A DNA stretch of 34,723 nt from Thermoproteota archaeon (lineage in GTDB: Archaea; Thermoproteota; Thermoprotei_A; Sulfolobales; Desulfurococcaceae): assembly GCA_030550615.1 (NCBI GenBank), contig JAUQPA010000013.1, positions 1 to 34,723 on the forward strand. Reading direction: 5' to 3'. Below are positions 1 to 9,178 of this stretch, one piece after another (positions within the stretch are counted from its first letter, which is position 1; every line of letters begins with the position of its first letter). The notes under the pieces were generated by a model that worked only from the letters and a program-made list of their open reading frames with translations, searched no databases and was not told the origin of the DNA. Position numbers and translations under genes: made by a program.

Positions 1-1
1 G

Positions 2-1381
2 ACACCAACAGTATCGCCTACTCCAACAACGCCTGTAACTCCAGTTGTTACAATTGGTTCTGTTCAGATACGAGTACCAGAGGACTTTAGGGAATTTGTT
101 GAAAAAGCTCGTAGAGGAGAAGTAAAAGTTACTATATATTTTGGCAACGCACTTGCACCAGAAGAGCGGCCTGGATTCTATAAAGCAATTGATTTATTCA
201 AGCAAGAGTTCCCGGGCATAGAGGTAAGGGTGATTGAATATGGCGGCTCAGGTGATATGCAAAGTGCTGTCGTAGCAGCTGCATCTTTACCTAAGGATCA
301 AAGAGAAACATTGGTTGGCAACGCGCCGGATGTCTTTACGTGGGCACACGATTGGGTTGGATGGATGGCTGATTCCGGGTACCTGGTTGCTCTCGAAGAT
401 TATTTGGGTTATGAAGCCATAGAAGATATATCAGATCAAATAATACCATCAGCGTTAGCTGCAGTAACCTACAAAGCTAAAACCTATGGATTACCATATG
501 CAGGTGAATCACTCGCTCTCTTTGTTAATCTAAATCTTGTGCAAACACTACCAAGTACATTCCAGGATCTACAGAAAGTAATGGAGCAATTCTATAAGCC
601 AGCTGAGGGCAAGTATGGTATATCAGGCCAGGTTGCTGGAATGTACCATATAAACGCTTGGGTAACAGCATTTGGAGGATTCTTCTATAATGATGTAACC
701 AAAGAGCTTGGTCTTACAAAACCCGAAACAATATCCGGCGTTAAGTTCTTCGTTCAAAATGTTCTCAGATACATGGATGTCTCCGATCTAGGGCATGATT
801 ACCAGAGAAGATTGTTCGGCGAAGGCAAAGCACCAATATATATATCTGGTCCATGGGATGTACGGTACGCTATTCAAACAATAGGTATTGATAAAATAAC
901 TGTTATACCGTTTCCAACAATAGATGGGCGAGTACCGAAACCTTGGAGTGGTTTCCGCAATCTATATATAACAGTGATGGCTGAAGCAGGAGGTAAAGAG
1001 CGAACGTATGCATCAATATTATTTGTACTGTACCTGGCACTAAATGATAATTGTGTTATGACATTCGTGAATGAACTAGGTTACGTACCAGTAAAGTATT
1101 CTGTGGCAGAATACGTGCACACTCATCTCGAGGAGAACAAAATATATAAGATAGTTTACGGCTTCTACGAGCAGCTGCAACGTTCAACTCCTATGCCTAA
1201 GGATAAAAACATGCAAATAGTATGGGGAGCTGATACCTACCTACAAACAATTTGGCAGGAGTACGCAAATGCTCTTGCACAAGGTAAAACCGTAAATGAG
1301 GCTGTACAAGCTGCTTTAGACAAAGTCGAAGTAGCTCTTGAAAACGCGTATAATGACATAGCTCCAAGGCTGAGCAAATAA
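2..1381 (+). CDS. Sugar ABC transporter substrate-binding protein (5' end outside window)
   Basis: The frame is open from the first full codon at position 2, so the gene begins before the window; a GTG at 230 is internal, not the start. The first visible residues form a Thr/Pro-rich linker (TPTVSPTPTTPVTPV), typical of archaeal binding proteins, where it joins a membrane anchor to the ligand-binding domain. The rest (about 445 residues) reads like a family 1 solute-binding protein (MalE/UgpB type): an early VKVTIYFGNA strand, a FKQEFPGIEVRVIEYGG segment, and later KAPIYISGPWDVR, the family's typical late-domain GPW motif. It would capture a sugar outside the cell and hand it to the two permeases encoded just downstream. 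The sugar cannot be read from sequence; the nearby GH35 gene suggests a galactoside. The signal peptide is not visible. Confidence 0.9.
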   Translation, partial: TPTVSPTPTTPVTPVVTIGSVQIRVPEDFREFVEKARRGEVKVTIYFGNALAPEERPGFYKAIDLFKQEFPGIEVRVIEYGGSGDMQSAVVAAASLPKDQRETLVGNAPDVFTWAHDWVGWMADSGYLVALEDYLGYEAIEDISDQIIPSALAAVTYKAKTYGLPYAGESLALFVNLNLVQTLPSTFQDLQKVMEQFYKPAEGKYGISGQVAGMYHINAWVTAFGGFFYNDVTKELGLTKPETISGVKFFVQNVLRYMDVSDLGHDYQRRLFGEGKAPIYISGPWDVRYAIQTIGIDKITVIPFPTIDGRVPKPWSGFRNLYITVMAEAGGKERTYASILFVLYLALNDNCVMTFVNELGYVPVKYSVAEYVHTHLEENKIYKIVYGFYEQLQRSTPMPKDKNMQIVWGADTYLQTIWQEYANALAQGKTVNEAVQAALDKVEVALENAYNDIAPRLSK

Positions 1382-1392
1382 CGGTGCGTGAA

Positions 1393-2835
1393 ATGTCCCG
1401 TGTTCAAGGAAAGAAGATTCTTTTTCCAACTAGAGTAGCCCTTCTTCTAATAATTCCAAGTATCATTCTATATGTCTTTTTTAACACATGGCCCATGATT
1501 TTCTCTATTGGAATAGCATTTACGAATGCAACCAGGGAGAATATTCTCCCGAATCCTCAAAAGATCGCTGATCTAAGGAATTCAGTAATGTGTGCTGGGT
1601 TACTGAGAGATAACCCGGAGTATAGAAGCAATGCATCTCAGCTTGTTGATACAATTGTATCACGTCTTAATGTAACACTAAGTAACTTCGAGTCGATTAA
1701 GAATCAATTAGAAAACGGTGTAAAACCCACGGATATTCCATCTACTTATTTCGATAACTTATATAGATCCGCGAATATTGGTCTTAGAAGAATAAGATCA
1801 GAGGTTGCATCGTTTTTCAATTGTACTTCACTCGGTTATCCAACAAGCCGTGAATTAATTCCAGGTGAAGTACTCAGTAAAATAGATTCATTGATAACAT
1901 TAACCGGTACATTGGTTTCCACGTATAGTGGAATGAGCTCCGAGACCTTGTACAACCAGGTACTGATAGGTTACAATATTACACTTGAGTTAAAAAGCTA
2001 CTTCGAGAAATTGGATACCAGCTACGAGGAATACATGACTAACTTCATAGAAAGTGCATTGAGAGAACTAGATTCCCTTGAACTAAAGATCATATGGTTT
2101 GATAATTTCAATCGATTATTTAAAGATCCAAGGTTCTATAACTCCCTATATAAAACATTACTATTTGTATGTACAAGTGTTCCACTAAAGGTAGTGACGG
2201 GTGTGCTGCTCGCTATATTTTATTCATCGGCACTTATTTATGGTAGAAAAGCGCTAAGAGCACTACTCGTTATTCCCTGGGCAATGCCATTTCTACTCTC
2301 AGCTCTTACCTGGAAATTTCTGTTTCTTCCAAATGGACAGCTAGGTCAATTGTTCGGACTCAATATGAATACGTATGAGTGGGATGCATTCATAGTATAT
2401 AATTTATTTGAAACATGGTTGGCCTACCCCTTCATAATGACAATTACGCAGGGGGCATTAAGAGGAGTATCCAAGGATATCATAGAAGCCTCCTATATAG
2501 ATGGAGCTGATATCTGGATGAGATTGAAGAAAGTAGTATTTCCACAGATAGCCAAGCCCGTGATGGTTGCAGCAATTTTAACTACTGGTGCATCGCTACA
2601 AGCATTTCTAGTCCCATTGGTTTTAAATGGTGCGGGTCCTGTGGGAGATGTTTGTACACCATATGTAGGATGCACTGCTGGTTGGAAAAACGAGATGTTA
2701 ATAATATTCGGCTATAATAGAATAATGATTGATAGAGAGTTCGGTTATGCTGCTTCAATGTACCTAATAGTACTGGCAATAATCCTGACGTATGTTGTAC
2801 TATGGTTTAAGTTAATGAAGAAAACGAGCAGGTGA
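1393..2835 (+). CDS. Sugar ABC transporter permease, MalF type
   Basis: Inner-membrane subunit of a carbohydrate importer. One N-terminal membrane helix (about residues 12-42) is followed by a hydrophilic extracytoplasmic insertion of about 180 residues, then a block of helices from about residue 250. The insertion matches the layout of MalF, whose P2 loop contacts the binding protein. The EAA loop that docks the ATPase is visible near residues 360-385 (EASYIDGADIWMRLKKV). The frame opens with a GTG at 1384, but that GTG is part of a GGTG Shine-Dalgarno site (1383-1386) lying 6 nt before ATG 1393, so ATG 1393 is preferred. The gene follows the binding-protein stop by 11 nt and is surely cotranscribed. 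No ATP-binding subunit is encoded in the window; a shared MsmK-like ATPase elsewhere is likely. Confidence 0.9.
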   Translation: MSRVQGKKILFPTRVALLLIIPSIILYVFFNTWPMIFSIGIAFTNATRENILPNPQKIADLRNSVMCAGLLRDNPEYRSNASQLVDTIVSRLNVTLSNFESIKNQLENGVKPTDIPSTYFDNLYRSANIGLRRIRSEVASFFNCTSLGYPTSRELIPGEVLSKIDSLITLTGTLVSTYSGMSSETLYNQVLIGYNITLELKSYFEKLDTSYEEYMTNFIESALRELDSLELKIIWFDNFNRLFKDPRFYNSLYKTLLFVCTSVPLKVVTGVLLAIFYSSALIYGRKALRALLVIPWAMPFLLSALTWKFLFLPNGQLGQLFGLNMNTYEWDAFIVYNLFETWLAYPFIMTITQGALRGVSKDIIEASYIDGADIWMRLKKVVFPQIAKPVMVAAILTTGASLQAFLVPLVLNGAGPVGDVCTPYVGCTAGWKNEMLIIFGYNRIMIDREFGYAASMYLIVLAIILTYVVLWFKLMKKTSR

Positions 2836-2840
2836 ATGCA

Positions 2841-3704
2841 ATGAGTAATGTAAGAGTAACATATACTATATTGAAAATCATTATTACAGTTTTCGGAGTT
2901 TTCATTGCAGTTGCGTTAGCATATCCCTTAATCTACATCATTGCACAATCTTTAATTAGTAAACCAACAATTATTTTATCTGACCTAAGGCAACTCGTAG
3001 TGTATGGTATAACTCTCGAAAATTTCAAGAAAATAATATATGACCCAGAGTTCTATGACGCGCTTCGTAACACGGTAATAGTAGCATCAATAACCGTTCT
3101 ACTAGCAATAGCCGTTATAATACCAGCGGCTTACGCGTTTTCAAGATTTGATTTTAAAGGTAAAGACACTATTCTTTACTATTATCTAATTGTAAGTCAA
3201 GCTGGTGGAGGAATTGGAATTATAGCTGTGTTAGCATTATATATTTTCTTATTGAGACTAGCTGCGTATGGGATAAATCTAATTAATATGTATGTATTGC
3301 CGTTGATCTACGTATCAGGACTAGTTCCGTTTCAAACATGGTTGATGAAAAGCTACTTTGATCAATTGCCCAAGGAACTAGATGAAGCAGCGTTCATTGA
3401 TGGCGCGAGTTGGCTTCACATCATATTCAGAGTTATATTTCCAGCTTCTAAAGCCGCCTTCGTAATAATTATGTTATTTGCATTTATGAATGCATGGGGG
3501 GAATTCATCATCGCAAACATACTGCAGCTGAAAACTCTCGGAATGTACATATACTCCAGGGCGGTGGCTGGACAAGCGGGAATAATGGAGCCTGCAACAT
3601 TTGCCGCCGCGTCAATAATATTTGCTATTCCAATGATCGTATTATTTGCTGTAGCTCAGAAATATATTGGAGAAGCATATAGACTCGGAATAACTAAGGG
3701 CTAG
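2841..3704 (+). CDS. Sugar ABC transporter permease, MalG type
   Basis: Second permease of the importer, about 287 residues and normal size for MalG. Six hydrophobic segments are apparent, and the EAA loop is clear at about residues 181-200 (DEAAFIDGASWLHIIFRV), with the expected conserved Gly. The frame can be opened at GTG 2832, which would overlap the previous stop. However, GGTG at 2831-2834 is a ribosome-binding site 6 nt before ATG 2841, so ATG 2841 is chosen and the gene starts 5 nt after the upstream stop. It is the last gene of the transporter operon in this window and converges on the GH35 gene with only 26 nt between the two stops. Confidence 0.9.
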   Translation: MSNVRVTYTILKIIITVFGVFIAVALAYPLIYIIAQSLISKPTIILSDLRQLVVYGITLENFKKIIYDPEFYDALRNTVIVASITVLLAIAVIIPAAYAFSRFDFKGKDTILYYYLIVSQAGGGIGIIAVLALYIFLLRLAAYGINLINMYVLPLIYVSGLVPFQTWLMKSYFDQLPKELDEAAFIDGASWLHIIFRVIFPASKAAFVIIMLFAFMNAWGEFIIANILQLKTLGMYIYSRAVAGQAGIMEPATFAAASIIFAIPMIVLFAVAQKYIGEAYRLGITKG

Positions 3705-3730
3705 GTACATAAAAAACTTAATTATTTAAA

Positions 3731-6679
3731 CTATTTTCTATAATATAATTTAATCTCAATATTCTTGTTCACATAGTATTCTGATACCTTAACGGATTCC
3801 AATACAGCGTGATTTGATGTTACAACTCCAAGCAGAACGATCTCATTTACTCCCTTTCTCAAGGCTGGTTCGGGAATGTATAGTGATTTAACAGGTGATT
3901 CATCATAGATTCTCCCGATGAAGTTTCCGTTTATAAATACCATTAGCCTTAATCCACTACTGTTAATTGATATGTATCGTGGTTTACTGCTATCAGGTTT
4001 TTCCTCAATGTTCACAGCTGCTTTAAACCAGAGTACTTTGCCACCTTTTCCGCCTATGATCAAAGGTAAACTTGAATAAGTAAGGTTGTTTTCCCAGGAA
4101 CACTTTTGCCATTTATTCACAATTCCATACGTATCCTTTTGAACCAGCCATTTTCCATTTAATTTATACTCATAGTTCACAAGTCTAGGTGATACAGCCC
4201 CCCACTCTACGAAGAGGGCAAGCTCGTTAAATCCTGGTTTTAAGTACTTCGTTATGTCAACAGGGCCTCTTAGTGGTCCAAGGTACTCTTTATTAACAAA
4301 TAATAGTATTCTATAGTAGTGATTATAGTAGAAGCTTTGACCAGGATCAATTAAGTAATGGCCTTTCAAGTTATCAAAATATATCTCCGTTATATATAAT
4401 CCCGGTGAATTAATATCATAAACTTCCACGCTACTTAATTCACGCCATTTCAACAATGTTTGTTTAACTAGATCTGGGTTTACCAGAAAACTTGATATAT
4501 CGAAGCTTGAACTATAAGGTATTTTTAATTCTATTTTTCTCCATTTAACGAGAGGTATATCTTCCCTTTTCTCTAGGTATAAATCACCGTTTATTCCGTT
4601 TGGAACAAAAATTAATCCGTCATTTGGATGACCGGTTGATTCAAGAATAATGATAGCTTCATTAACACCTTCTTGGAGAAACGAACGAGCACAGGCCTCA
4701 ATGTAATGGTATCCGGATGTTAAATAGGAACCATTCAATACAACAACAGCGTAATCATTAAAGTTCGAAATGGCAAGCGTTCCATTTGATATTTTAGAAA
4801 GAATATTCTTGTCTAAGCTAAAATAGATCTTATATATGAATAACCCATTATCATAGAATCCAGCTTCCTCTAAGGGAGTTTTTGGATTGATCTCGATAAA
4901 TTGATAATCGATAGGGTCTTTTTTAACAAATATCTCTTTTACAATATATTCATGTATGCTGCGATCTACGCATAGTTCAGATGGAATATAGAGTTGATAG
5001 ATGTTATCAAAAATCCTAATTACCCCGTAGTTGTCAAGATTATTAATGGTTACTTTTTCAATTGGTATTTCAGATATTAATGTTACATAGCCACAGCTGT
5101 TTTTATCCAGTTCCACCTTAAGCGTAATGTTGTCGTTGCCTTGATCCATGGATCCAACGTAATATATATTGGAGATGAATATGAAAAGATGATGATCATC
5201 TATAACCCACGTTCTCTCCGCTCTTTTTCTCGATGTGTAAACCAGAATTAGTCTTGAACCATTTGCTGACTCTAAAACAACTATATTGTCGAAATCTTCA
5301 TGAACTATTCTTATTACTACTGAACTGTGTTCTTCGGCTATTCTTACTGAACCATAGGTGTGTATTTTGAAAGGTTTCTCCAAGATAGTGATAGATGTTT
5401 CAGTTTCTTCGCCGGGTTCCGCGTATAGAATTAAAACATGTGTGTTTTTAAAAGTGGTTTTTAATAAAACTTCTGCGCTTGTGTAATCTAGTTTAAATGA
5501 AGTGTTTTCCAGCGAATAATTGAATATCAGTAGTTTAGCATATCTAGGTTTAACAAATATGGTTGATTTACTTGGAATAATCTTATCTTCGTGAATAATT
5601 CGTTGATAGCATGGGAAATCACTCATATTTCTAAGCACTAGGATTGATAAATTATCTCCAACGCGTTCAAATAGCTCACTACAGTTCGATGTTTGTTTGT
5701 AAGCGTTTTTAACAGGTTTGGTTCTTTCTATCTCTTTACTAAATGAATTAAGGAACATGAAAGTTCTCTTTACGTTGAAGTATCTCTCGGATAACTCCCC
5801 CCATTCTCTGACTGCAGCGTCGAAATCGTATGAAGTAGTGATATATTTCCCTGTGTAATACCCTGGATTTGTTCCACCATGGAACATGTATATGTTTATA
5901 TTGTTTAACCCTAGTCCAATAGCTGTTTTAACCAAGATCTCTGTCCACTCCGCTGGAAGTTCGAGTCTATTCGTAGGTATATTGCCATGCTTAATAGAGG
6001 AAAACCAACCTCCCTCCATCTCCATGAACATTTTAAGTAAATTCGCTTGCGAATCCATGTAGTTCTTGATTTTTTCATCAAAGGATCTTATGTCCCACGG
6101 TGAAGGATAATCATCTATAGTATTGGGTATTTTTCTAAGATACCAGTTTTCATTTGTAACTATAGGGATGCTTCTGACGTATTTTGCAGCTTCTTCATAT
6201 AATTTCTCAATGTAGGGTTCATTACCCCAAAAGTATTCGTTTTCAACTTGAAGCATTGATATTACTCCTTTCTCCGCGTACTCAGCTATAATTGGCATTA
6301 CGAAACTATACCATTTTGAAGCATATTTCATGTAGCTTTCGTCGAGACTTCTTAACTTATTTGTCTTAACGTATAGCCAGTTTGGATGTCCGCCGCTATC
6401 CCATTCGGAGCAAATGTATGGGCCGGGTCTAGCAACAACCTTTAACCCTAGTTCAGCGGCTAAACTAAGGAAATCTCGTAGCCTCCTGCTATAGTACCCG
6501 GGAATGCTCCAGTCAACGTAATGATCGTCGAAATCAACAACATCTTCTCGAGGATTATGCCAGTTCCAAGGTATATAAGTTGAAACACAATTTGCGCCCG
6601 ATCTTTTAAGTTTCAATAATCTATCATACCAAAGGTCTTTCGGAACCCTGAAATAATGAATTTCCCCACATATTAGCAT
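3731..6679 (-). CDS. Glycoside hydrolase family 35 (beta-galactosidase-like)
   Basis: Protein of 982 residues whose first 290 form the GH35 TIM barrel. It starts almost directly on the first conserved strand (GEIHYFRVPKDLW). The family signature QVENEY is at residues 144-149; E148 is the expected acid/base. A second acidic residue, E222 in MEMEGGWF, sits where the nucleophile is expected, before FHGGTNPG. The long C-terminal part is beta-rich and should form the jelly-roll domains that complete large GH35 enzymes. No signal peptide is visible, so the enzyme is probably cytoplasmic. It would remove terminal galactose from sugars brought in by the convergent ABC importer; that link is inference. 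An in-frame TAA lies four codons before ATG 6679, so the short N-terminus is real. Other beta-glycosidase specificities (for example exo-glucosaminidase) are possible. Confidence 0.88.
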   Translation of the reverse strand: MLICGEIHYFRVPKDLWYDRLLKLKRSGANCVSTYIPWNWHNPREDVVDFDDHYVDWSIPGYYSRRLRDFLSLAAELGLKVVARPGPYICSEWDSGGHPNWLYVKTNKLRSLDESYMKYASKWYSFVMPIIAEYAEKGVISMLQVENEYFWGNEPYIEKLYEEAAKYVRSIPIVTNENWYLRKIPNTIDDYPSPWDIRSFDEKIKNYMDSQANLLKMFMEMEGGWFSSIKHGNIPTNRLELPAEWTEILVKTAIGLGLNNINIYMFHGGTNPGYYTGKYITTSYDFDAAVREWGELSERYFNVKRTFMFLNSFSKEIERTKPVKNAYKQTSNCSELFERVGDNLSILVLRNMSDFPCYQRIIHEDKIIPSKSTIFVKPRYAKLLIFNYSLENTSFKLDYTSAEVLLKTTFKNTHVLILYAEPGEETETSITILEKPFKIHTYGSVRIAEEHSSVVIRIVHEDFDNIVVLESANGSRLILVYTSRKRAERTWVIDDHHLFIFISNIYYVGSMDQGNDNITLKVELDKNSCGYVTLISEIPIEKVTINNLDNYGVIRIFDNIYQLYIPSELCVDRSIHEYIVKEIFVKKDPIDYQFIEINPKTPLEEAGFYDNGLFIYKIYFSLDKNILSKISNGTLAISNFNDYAVVVLNGSYLTSGYHYIEACARSFLQEGVNEAIIILESTGHPNDGLIFVPNGINGDLYLEKREDIPLVKWRKIELKIPYSSSFDISSFLVNPDLVKQTLLKWRELSSVEVYDINSPGLYITEIYFDNLKGHYLIDPGQSFYYNHYYRILLFVNKEYLGPLRGPVDITKYLKPGFNELALFVEWGAVSPRLVNYEYKLNGKWLVQKDTYGIVNKWQKCSWENNLTYSSLPLIIGGKGGKVLWFKAAVNIEEKPDSSKPRYISINSSGLRLMVFINGNFIGRIYDESPVKSLYIPEPALRKGVNEIVLLGVVTSNHAVLESVKVSEYYVNKNIEIKLYYRK

Positions 6680-6745
6680 GGTAATCCCTTAGTCAAAGGT
6701 TCTCGGATCCCAAATTAAATAACTAATGATCAATATAAATAAAGC

Positions 6746-6757
6746 TTTAAATTTAAA
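6746..6757. promoter_or_regulatory. Probable promoter region between the divergent GH35 and tautomerase genes
   Basis: A 12-bp palindrome TTTAAATTTAAA lies in the 187-bp AT-rich gap between the two divergent genes. Together with the adjoining AATATAAATAAAG it gives TATA-like sequence for the minus-strand GH35 gene. For the plus-strand tautomerase, a TATAAATA at 6847-6854 is unusually close to the gene, and an AT-rich stretch at 6829-6841 is the alternative. Assignment is by composition only. Confidence 0.35.
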
Positions 6758-6866
6758 CTTTGAAACCGAGATAATTTCACTGAGGATTCTCTCATAAAAC
6801 AACAGGTATTTCTCGACGAAGTATTTTTGAATTAATTTTTAGGAACTATAAATACGGGTGGGATTT

Positions 6867-7070
6867 ATACCCATCGTCATAGTCTATATGTGGAGTGGGT
6901 TATCTCTTGAAGCCAAGCAGAAAATCGTTGATGGCATAACTAAAGTATTTGAAGATCTCCGCATACCAAAAGAAGCAGTTGAAATAGTAATAATTGAAAC
7001 ACCAAAGGAGAACTGGGGTGTGGGTGGGGAATTAGCTAGCGTAAAATTTAAGCAAATAAAACCACCTTGA
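6867..7070 (+). CDS. 4-oxalocrotonate tautomerase family protein, likely ATA start
   Basis: Small tautomerase-fold protein of about 67 residues (PIVIVYMWSGLSLEAKQK, then a helix and the EVIIETPKENWGVGG turn). In this family the catalytic base is the N-terminal proline exposed when Met1 is removed. The only standard start in frame is GTG 6858, which would bury that proline at position 5. That GTG belongs to GGTG (6857-6860), and exactly 6 nt later comes ATA 6867 followed by CCC (Pro). Many genes in this window use GGTG with a 6-nt spacer, so initiation at ATA is the best fit; a sequence error (ATG read as ATA) is the main alternative. Family members isomerise unsaturated keto acids; the substrate here is unknown. 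The dehydrogenase downstream may be related in function. Confidence 0.75.
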   Translation: MPIVIVYMWSGLSLEAKQKIVDGITKVFEDLRIPKEAVEIVIIETPKENWGVGGELASVKFKQIKPP

Positions 7071-7246
7071 GATAAAGTTAAATAGACGTGAAATAAACCT
7101 TATTCATGCGCAAAAATTTCTTTTTACGTTCTTCGAAAATAATCGATAATACTCATTTATTTTTAAGCCGCGTAGCGAACTTGGAGATCGAACCCTCCCT
7201 TGATCTTTATTAAGACACTAAACATATAAACCTACGGTGGTGCACT

Positions 7247-8374
7247 TTGAAACTCTATGAAAAAACGCCTCCTACACCCCCAGAGGAATATGTAAGAGTA
7301 GATTGGATATCGCTACGTGATTACGTATCCGAGGTTTTTCGCGCACTAGGAGTTACGAGAGAACATGCCGAAATCACTGCAGATGTTCTTGTTACAGCAG
7401 ATTTAATGGGTATAGAAAGCCATGGTGTTCAAAGGCTCAAAAGGTATACTATAGGTATAAAAATAGGATCAGTAAACACCGAAGCTAAAATTGAGGTAGT
7501 AAAGGAAACTCCTACTACGGCATTAATAGATGGAGGAGGAAGTTTGGGTCAAGTAGTATCTTATAAAGCAATGAAAATAGCGATTGAAAAAGCTAAAGCT
7601 AACGGTATATCAGTCGTAGGTGTCCGAAACAGCCACCACTTCGGTATAGCTGGATACTATGCACTTCAAGCTGTTAAAGAAAACATGATTGGAATAGTAA
7701 TGACTAACTCTGAGCCATTAATATCGTATACGCATACAATTGGCAGAAACATTGGTACGAATCCTATAGCTGTCGGATTTCCCACTAGAACACCTCCACC
7801 AATATTATTTGATGCAGCAACAAGCATTGTTCCAATAGGTAAAATAGAAGTTTACGCCAAACAAGGTAAAAAAATGCCATTAGGATGGGCTTTAACGCCC
7901 GATGGAAAATTAACTGATAATCCAAAGGAGGTTCTCGAGAAAAAAGGTTCACTGCTACCATTAGGAGGGTTCGGAGAGGAATTCGGTGGACATAAAGGAT
8001 CCGGGTTAGCATTAATAGTTGATGTTCTCTGCGGTGTTTTAACGGGAGCTAACTACGGAAAATTCGTCAAGCACACAACAGAAAAAGAACCAGCTAATGT
8101 TGGTCACTTCATGATTGTAATAAATATTGATAAATTATCATCTCTCGACTATTTCCTAGAGAGAATAGAGGAATATAAAAGATACATTAAAAATCTAAAC
8201 AAGATTTCTCCCAATGTAGATGTTTGGTTACCAGGTGAGAAAGCCTGGTTAACAATGGAAACAAGGAAGAAAATTGGTATACCTGTACATAGAAATATAC
8301 TTAGAGAGATTAAAGAAGAAGGAGAAAGTTTAGGAGTGGAATTCAAAGTAAAAATAATTAAAGAAACTGCTTAG
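7247..8374 (+). CDS. Malate/L-lactate dehydrogenase, Ldh_2/YlbC family
   Basis: NAD(P)-dependent 2-hydroxyacid dehydrogenase of the family that includes archaeal malate dehydrogenase and bacterial YlbC, 375 residues. Visible family marks are ADLMGIESHGVQRL near residue 55, DGGGSLGQVVSYKAM near 95, the catalytic-histidine segment RNSHHFGIAGYYAL near 130, IGTNPIAVGFPT, and the late GGFGEEFGGHKGSGLA. The start is TTG 7247, preceded by two overlapping GGTG sites (7236-7242). It would interconvert malate and oxaloacetate or a similar 2-keto acid pair in the cytosol. Which acid is used cannot be told from sequence. It lies 176 nt downstream of the tautomerase gene on the same strand. Confidence 0.88.
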   Translation: MKLYEKTPPTPPEEYVRVDWISLRDYVSEVFRALGVTREHAEITADVLVTADLMGIESHGVQRLKRYTIGIKIGSVNTEAKIEVVKETPTTALIDGGGSLGQVVSYKAMKIAIEKAKANGISVVGVRNSHHFGIAGYYALQAVKENMIGIVMTNSEPLISYTHTIGRNIGTNPIAVGFPTRTPPPILFDAATSIVPIGKIEVYAKQGKKMPLGWALTPDGKLTDNPKEVLEKKGSLLPLGGFGEEFGGHKGSGLALIVDVLCGVLTGANYGKFVKHTTEKEPANVGHFMIVINIDKLSSLDYFLERIEEYKRYIKNLNKISPNVDVWLPGEKAWLTMETRKKIGIPVHRNILREIKEEGESLGVEFKVKIIKETA

Positions 8375-8421
8375 AGAAACAACTTGAAATTACTGGGGTT
8401 TTTACTACTAGGTATTATGAT

Positions 8422-8436
8422 GCAATTCGTGGAATT
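8422..8436. repeat. Small inverted repeat after the dehydrogenase gene
   Basis: CAATTC-GTG-GAATTG, a perfect 6-bp stem with a 3-nt loop, lies between the two convergent genes (8374 and 8490). It could act as a termination or RNA-stability hairpin. No other gene is seen in this 115-bp gap. Confidence 0.3.
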
Positions 8437-8489
8437 GTATATCCGCTAAGTGTACTCTAATTAATTATTACTTTTCGAGGAACAATAAA

Positions 8490-8972
8490 TTAGTCTGTAC
8501 CTATGTATTCCTCGAGAAGTTTTAACAGCTCGCTCGGAGATTTAGTTTCTTGGAGTTTCTGTGCGAGAATTCTTGCACCTAGTTGTTCTAGAATCCATTT
8601 TACGAGATATCCTTTTTCTACATGGTGCATAATGATGTTATCTGGTACTATTTTATACCTAAGTATGGCGTATAGTTTTTCAATGTTATCAATTTTAATT
8701 GGAAGAGGCATGCCCTTCTCATCTGTGAATATATAGGCGTATTTGTCCTCCACGCCCTTCTTCGCTATGTTTTCTCCCTCGATGAGAAATAAACCTTTTT
8801 CTGTAACAATAAATTTATTATCTTCAACTTTATTCACAAAGCCTTCTTTGATCATCTCATATACATATTTCTTTGCTGTTTGATACGAAACATTAATTTT
8901 AGATACAACATCGTTAATTGTAAACTCCGGTCCGAGAATACTGAGTAATCTTCTCGCCCTATTTGTCGGCAT
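8490..8972 (-). CDS. Winged-helix protein with DUF5752-like C-terminal part
   Basis: Protein of 160 residues. Residues 1-65 look like a winged helix (FTINDVVSKINVSYQTAKKY as the recognition region, then the wing FVNKVEDNKFIVTEKG). The C-terminal half (IEKLYAILRYKIVPDNIIMH through KWILEQLGARILAQKL) resembles the small DUF5752 domain, which has a His-containing strand followed by a helix pair; this is recognition by eye. ATG 8972 is preceded by GGTG with a 6-nt spacer, which supports the start. The likely role is a DNA-binding regulator whose C-terminal domain senses or dimerises. It converges on the dehydrogenase gene. The target is unknown. Confidence 0.65.
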   Translation of the reverse strand: MPTNRARRLLSILGPEFTINDVVSKINVSYQTAKKYVYEMIKEGFVNKVEDNKFIVTEKGLFLIEGENIAKKGVEDKYAYIFTDEKGMPLPIKIDNIEKLYAILRYKIVPDNIIMHHVEKGYLVKWILEQLGARILAQKLQETKSPSELLKLLEEYIGTD

Positions 8973-9178
8973 TTAATTCACCATTTTACATAAGATAAAT
9001 CAAGATCAATATATATACTTTCGATCCGGACTGCACGGTGTTTTCTAAAATTATATAAATAAGTGACTCGAAGATGAATTAACCAAGAAACTACATAACG
9101 AGGTTCCTTGAATTACCATCATTGCCTTAATGGAGGGGCCGGCGAGGATCTACGTTATTAATGCGTAATCGTCCACTG

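Noticed and set aside
2832-2835. GTGA start/stop overlap between the two permease genes
   Set aside because: The GTG is part of the GGTG ribosome site of ATG 2841, so the genes probably do not overlap.
7178-7200. Minus-strand GGGTTCGATC resembling a tRNA T-loop
   Set aside because: The flanking stem pairs for only three or four positions and there is no acceptor or anticodon arm, so it is not a tRNA or a clear tRNA-end attachment scar.
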